Position numbers and translations under genes: made by a program. Of a DNA stretch of 33,918 nucleotides, positions 32,349 through 33,918 are shown piece by piece. How positions within the stretch are numbered: the stretch's first letter is position 1; the number at the start of each line of letters is the position of its first letter. The notes beneath the pieces were generated by a model. It saw only the letters and a program-made list of their open reading frames with translations. It had not been told where the DNA came from and searched no databases. This DNA comes from Lapidilactobacillus mulanensis (GTDB taxonomy: Bacteria > Bacillota > Bacilli > Lactobacillales > Lactobacillaceae): positions 1 through 33,918 of the forward strand of contig NZ_RHOW01000024.1 in NCBI RefSeq assembly GCF_003946215.1, in the 5' to 3' direction.

Positions 32349-33791
32349 ATGGCTGATAAGAAAAATACAAAACAGCTATTTTGGTACAATATTGCACTTC
32401 TCGCATTTGTAAGTGTTTGGGGCTTAGGAAATGTTGTTAATAACTTCGCCCAAGAAGGCTTAGTCGTTGTCGTTTCCTGGATTTTAATCATGGTATTATA
32501 TTTTGTGCCTTATACATTAATGGTTGGCCAAATGGGGGCAACTTTTAAAGACGCAGAAGGTGGCGTCTCTAGTTGGATCAAAGAAGTTTCTACTAAGCGA
32601 CTCGCCTATTTTGCAGCTTGGACTTATTGGGTCGTTCATGTGCCTTACCTTGCACAAAAACCGCAAGCCATCTTGATTGCGGGTAGCTGGTTGTTCCAAG
32701 GAAACGGAAACTTTGTCAATATCTCTTCAAAAATCGTTCAAAGTTTATGTTTGGTTATTTTCCTGCTTTTCCTATATCTGGCTTCTCGTGGGATTACAAC
32801 GCTGAACCGAATCGGTACAATCGCCGGTATGTCGATGTTTATCATGTCACTTCTATTCATCGTGCTCGGTTTATCGGCGCCAGCGATGACAGGTTCTGCC
32901 ATTGCGACTGCCAACATGAATCATCTCAGCACGTATGTTCCTAAGTTTGATTTCAAATATTTCACGACCATTTCAATGTTAGTTTTTGCCGTGGGTGGTT
33001 CCGAAAAAATTTCACCGTATGTCAACAAGACAAAAGACCCAGCAAAAAACTTTCCTAAGGGCATGATTGCTCTAGCAATTATGGTCGTTGTTTCAGCATT
33101 GATGGGCTCTTTTGCAATGGGAATGATTTTCGATGCCAAGCACATTCCTGCAGACTTAATGGCAAACGGTGCTTACGTTGCTTTCCAACGTTTGGGTAAT
33201 TTCTATCACGTTGGCAATGCGTTGATGGTCATCTACGCAATTGCTAATACGATGGCGACGATTGCCGCATTAGCCGTTTCGATCGATGCGCCGTTACGAA
33301 TTTTACTTGACGATGCTGATCCAAAATTCGTTCCAAAGGCGTTACGCAAAAAATCATCAGATGGTGTGCCAGTCAATGGTTATATCTTAACTGGAATTCT
33401 TGTCAGCATTATTATTATCATTCCTGCGCTTGGAATTAGTGGCACTAACAACTTATACAATTGGTTGCTCAACTTAAACTCTGTCGTTATGCCGCTTCGT
33501 TATCTTTGGGTCTTCCTAGCATTTATGTTACTTAATAAGCACCTAGACAAATTCCATTCTGATTACATGTTTGTTAAGAATGGCAAGGTTGGTTTTGCCA
33601 TTGGGCTTTGGTGCTTCGTCTTCACCGCATTCGCATGTATCTTGGGTATGGTTCCAAAAGTTGTCTATGCTGCCAATCCAAGCTCATGGTGGTTCCAATT
33701 AGCACTTAATATTGCAATGCCAATTTTCTTAATTGGTTTAGGATTCATTCTTCCTGCAATTGCCAAGCGTCAACACGAAGAATTAAATTAA
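32349..33791 (+). CDS. APC-superfamily amino acid permease
   Basis: A 480-residue membrane protein with about twelve hydrophobic segments, of the amino acid-polyamine-organocation superfamily. The first helix carries ALLAFVSVWGLGNVVNNF, equivalent to the glycine-rich substrate loop. EGGVSSWIKE after helix 2 and GGSEKISPYVNKTKDP in the middle match the family, closest in feel to the YjeM/GadC-like branch. Substrate is uncertain: an amino acid, or an exchange such as glutamate/GABA. AAAGGGG lies 6-7 nt before the ATG. It is preceded by the glpO terminator, so it has its own transcript. Confidence 0.87.
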   Translation: MADKKNTKQLFWYNIALLAFVSVWGLGNVVNNFAQEGLVVVVSWILIMVLYFVPYTLMVGQMGATFKDAEGGVSSWIKEVSTKRLAYFAAWTYWVVHVPYLAQKPQAILIAGSWLFQGNGNFVNISSKIVQSLCLVIFLLFLYLASRGITTLNRIGTIAGMSMFIMSLLFIVLGLSAPAMTGSAIATANMNHLSTYVPKFDFKYFTTISMLVFAVGGSEKISPYVNKTKDPAKNFPKGMIALAIMVVVSALMGSFAMGMIFDAKHIPADLMANGAYVAFQRLGNFYHVGNALMVIYAIANTMATIAALAVSIDAPLRILLDDADPKFVPKALRKKSSDGVPVNGYILTGILVSIIIIIPALGISGTNNLYNWLLNLNSVVMPLRYLWVFLAFMLLNKHLDKFHSDYMFVKNGKVGFAIGLWCFVFTAFACILGMVPKVVYAANPSSWWFQLALNIAMPIFLIGLGFILPAIAKRQHEELN

Positions 33792-33834
33792 GCTGTTATT
33801 CTAATAAATATTAATGATAAAAGGAGCGTTCATA

Positions 33835-33852
33835 GTTATTTCCCGGGAAATA
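33835..33852. promoter_or_regulatory. Perfect 18-bp palindrome after the permease
   Basis: TTATTTCCCGGGAAATAA is fully self-complementary. It lies 44 nt past the permease stop and 9 nt after a free-standing ribosome-site-like AAAAGGAG with no proper start codon. No T-run follows. It may be an operator for a gene beyond the window or a degenerate terminator. Confidence 0.4.
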
Positions 33853-33886
33853 AGGGAGTGTACAATATTTTGTGTAAATAGTAATT

Positions 33887-33904
33887 GAAAAGGGAAGACC
33901 TTCC
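33887..33904 (-). terminator. Possible weak terminator at the window edge
   Basis: GGGAA (33891-33895) pairs with TTCCC (33900-33904). On the minus strand the stem is followed by TTTTC, so it could end a minus-strand gene entering from the right. The stem is short. Confidence 0.3.
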
Positions 33905-33918
33905 CCGTATGATTAAAT

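Noticed and set aside
1-33918. Insertion sequences, prophage, CRISPR arrays or toxin-antitoxin systems
   Set aside because: No transposase, integrase, phage gene, regularly spaced repeats or toxin-antitoxin-like pairs were seen; the three-copy 82-nt repeat is not regularly spaced.

Overview
The window looks like chromosomal DNA from a lactic acid bacterium of the Lactobacillaceae. The reasons are moderate-to-low GC, strong GGAGG-type ribosome binding sites with frequent TTG starts, many Rho-independent terminators, and a typical gene set: GRP sugar uptake protein, a second PRPP synthetase, EF-P, two GH42 beta-galactosidases, alpha-glycerophosphate oxidase and an Opp-type peptide-binding lipoprotein. 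The species cannot be named from this sequence alone. No rRNA, tRNA, CRISPR array, transposase or prophage gene was recognised.

Layout. (1) 1-6520, housekeeping: a dihydrodipicolinate-reductase-like oxidoreductase (-), a GRP sugar transporter (+), a divergent Prs paralogue (-), signal peptidase I (+), EF-P (-), and an acetyltransferase-HAD phosphatase pair (+). (2) 6521-11400, efflux and metal block: an MFS transporter (-) with a possible leader ORF. Next is a minus-strand set of P1B metal ATPase, HMA metallochaperone and a Dps-like protein. Two promoters in this set carry TTGAT-N4-ATCAA-type boxes centred exactly at -41.5. A 73-residue acidic protein of unknown function diverges from it. (3) 11608-18378, mixed: a TIM-barrel protein, a haemolysin III/PAQR membrane protein, an FMN reductase, an alpha/beta hydrolase, a peptide-binding OppA and a zinc alcohol dehydrogenase. 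OppA is preceded by what looks like a ribosome-dependent transcription attenuator with a Cys/Met-rich leader peptide. (4) 18461-29944, galactoside utilisation: two GH42 beta-galactosidases, a GH36 alpha-galactosidase, an AraC and a LacI regulator, an orphan PTS EIIC, a DUF3284-like protein and a Gfo/Idh/MocA oxidoreductase. (5) 30194-33791: alpha-glycerophosphate oxidase and an APC-family amino acid permease.

How parts work together. In region 4 the LacI regulator probably represses the EIIC promoter through two identical GTAAACGTTTAC operators 33 bp apart, which also resemble CcpA cre sites. The imported galactosides would then be split by the GH36 and GH42 enzymes. In region 2 an exporter, a soluble metal-binding chaperone and an acidic Dps-like protein without a normal ferroxidase centre form a likely transition-metal homeostasis unit under a Crp/Fnr-type activator.

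The most interesting signals are the putative Cys/Met leader-peptide attenuator upstream of oppA, the paired -41.5 Crp/Fnr-type boxes, an ungapped 82-nt intergenic repeat present three times downstream of genes, the ferroxidase-less Dps-like protein, and a hairpin that hides the ribosome binding site of the alpha/beta hydrolase.
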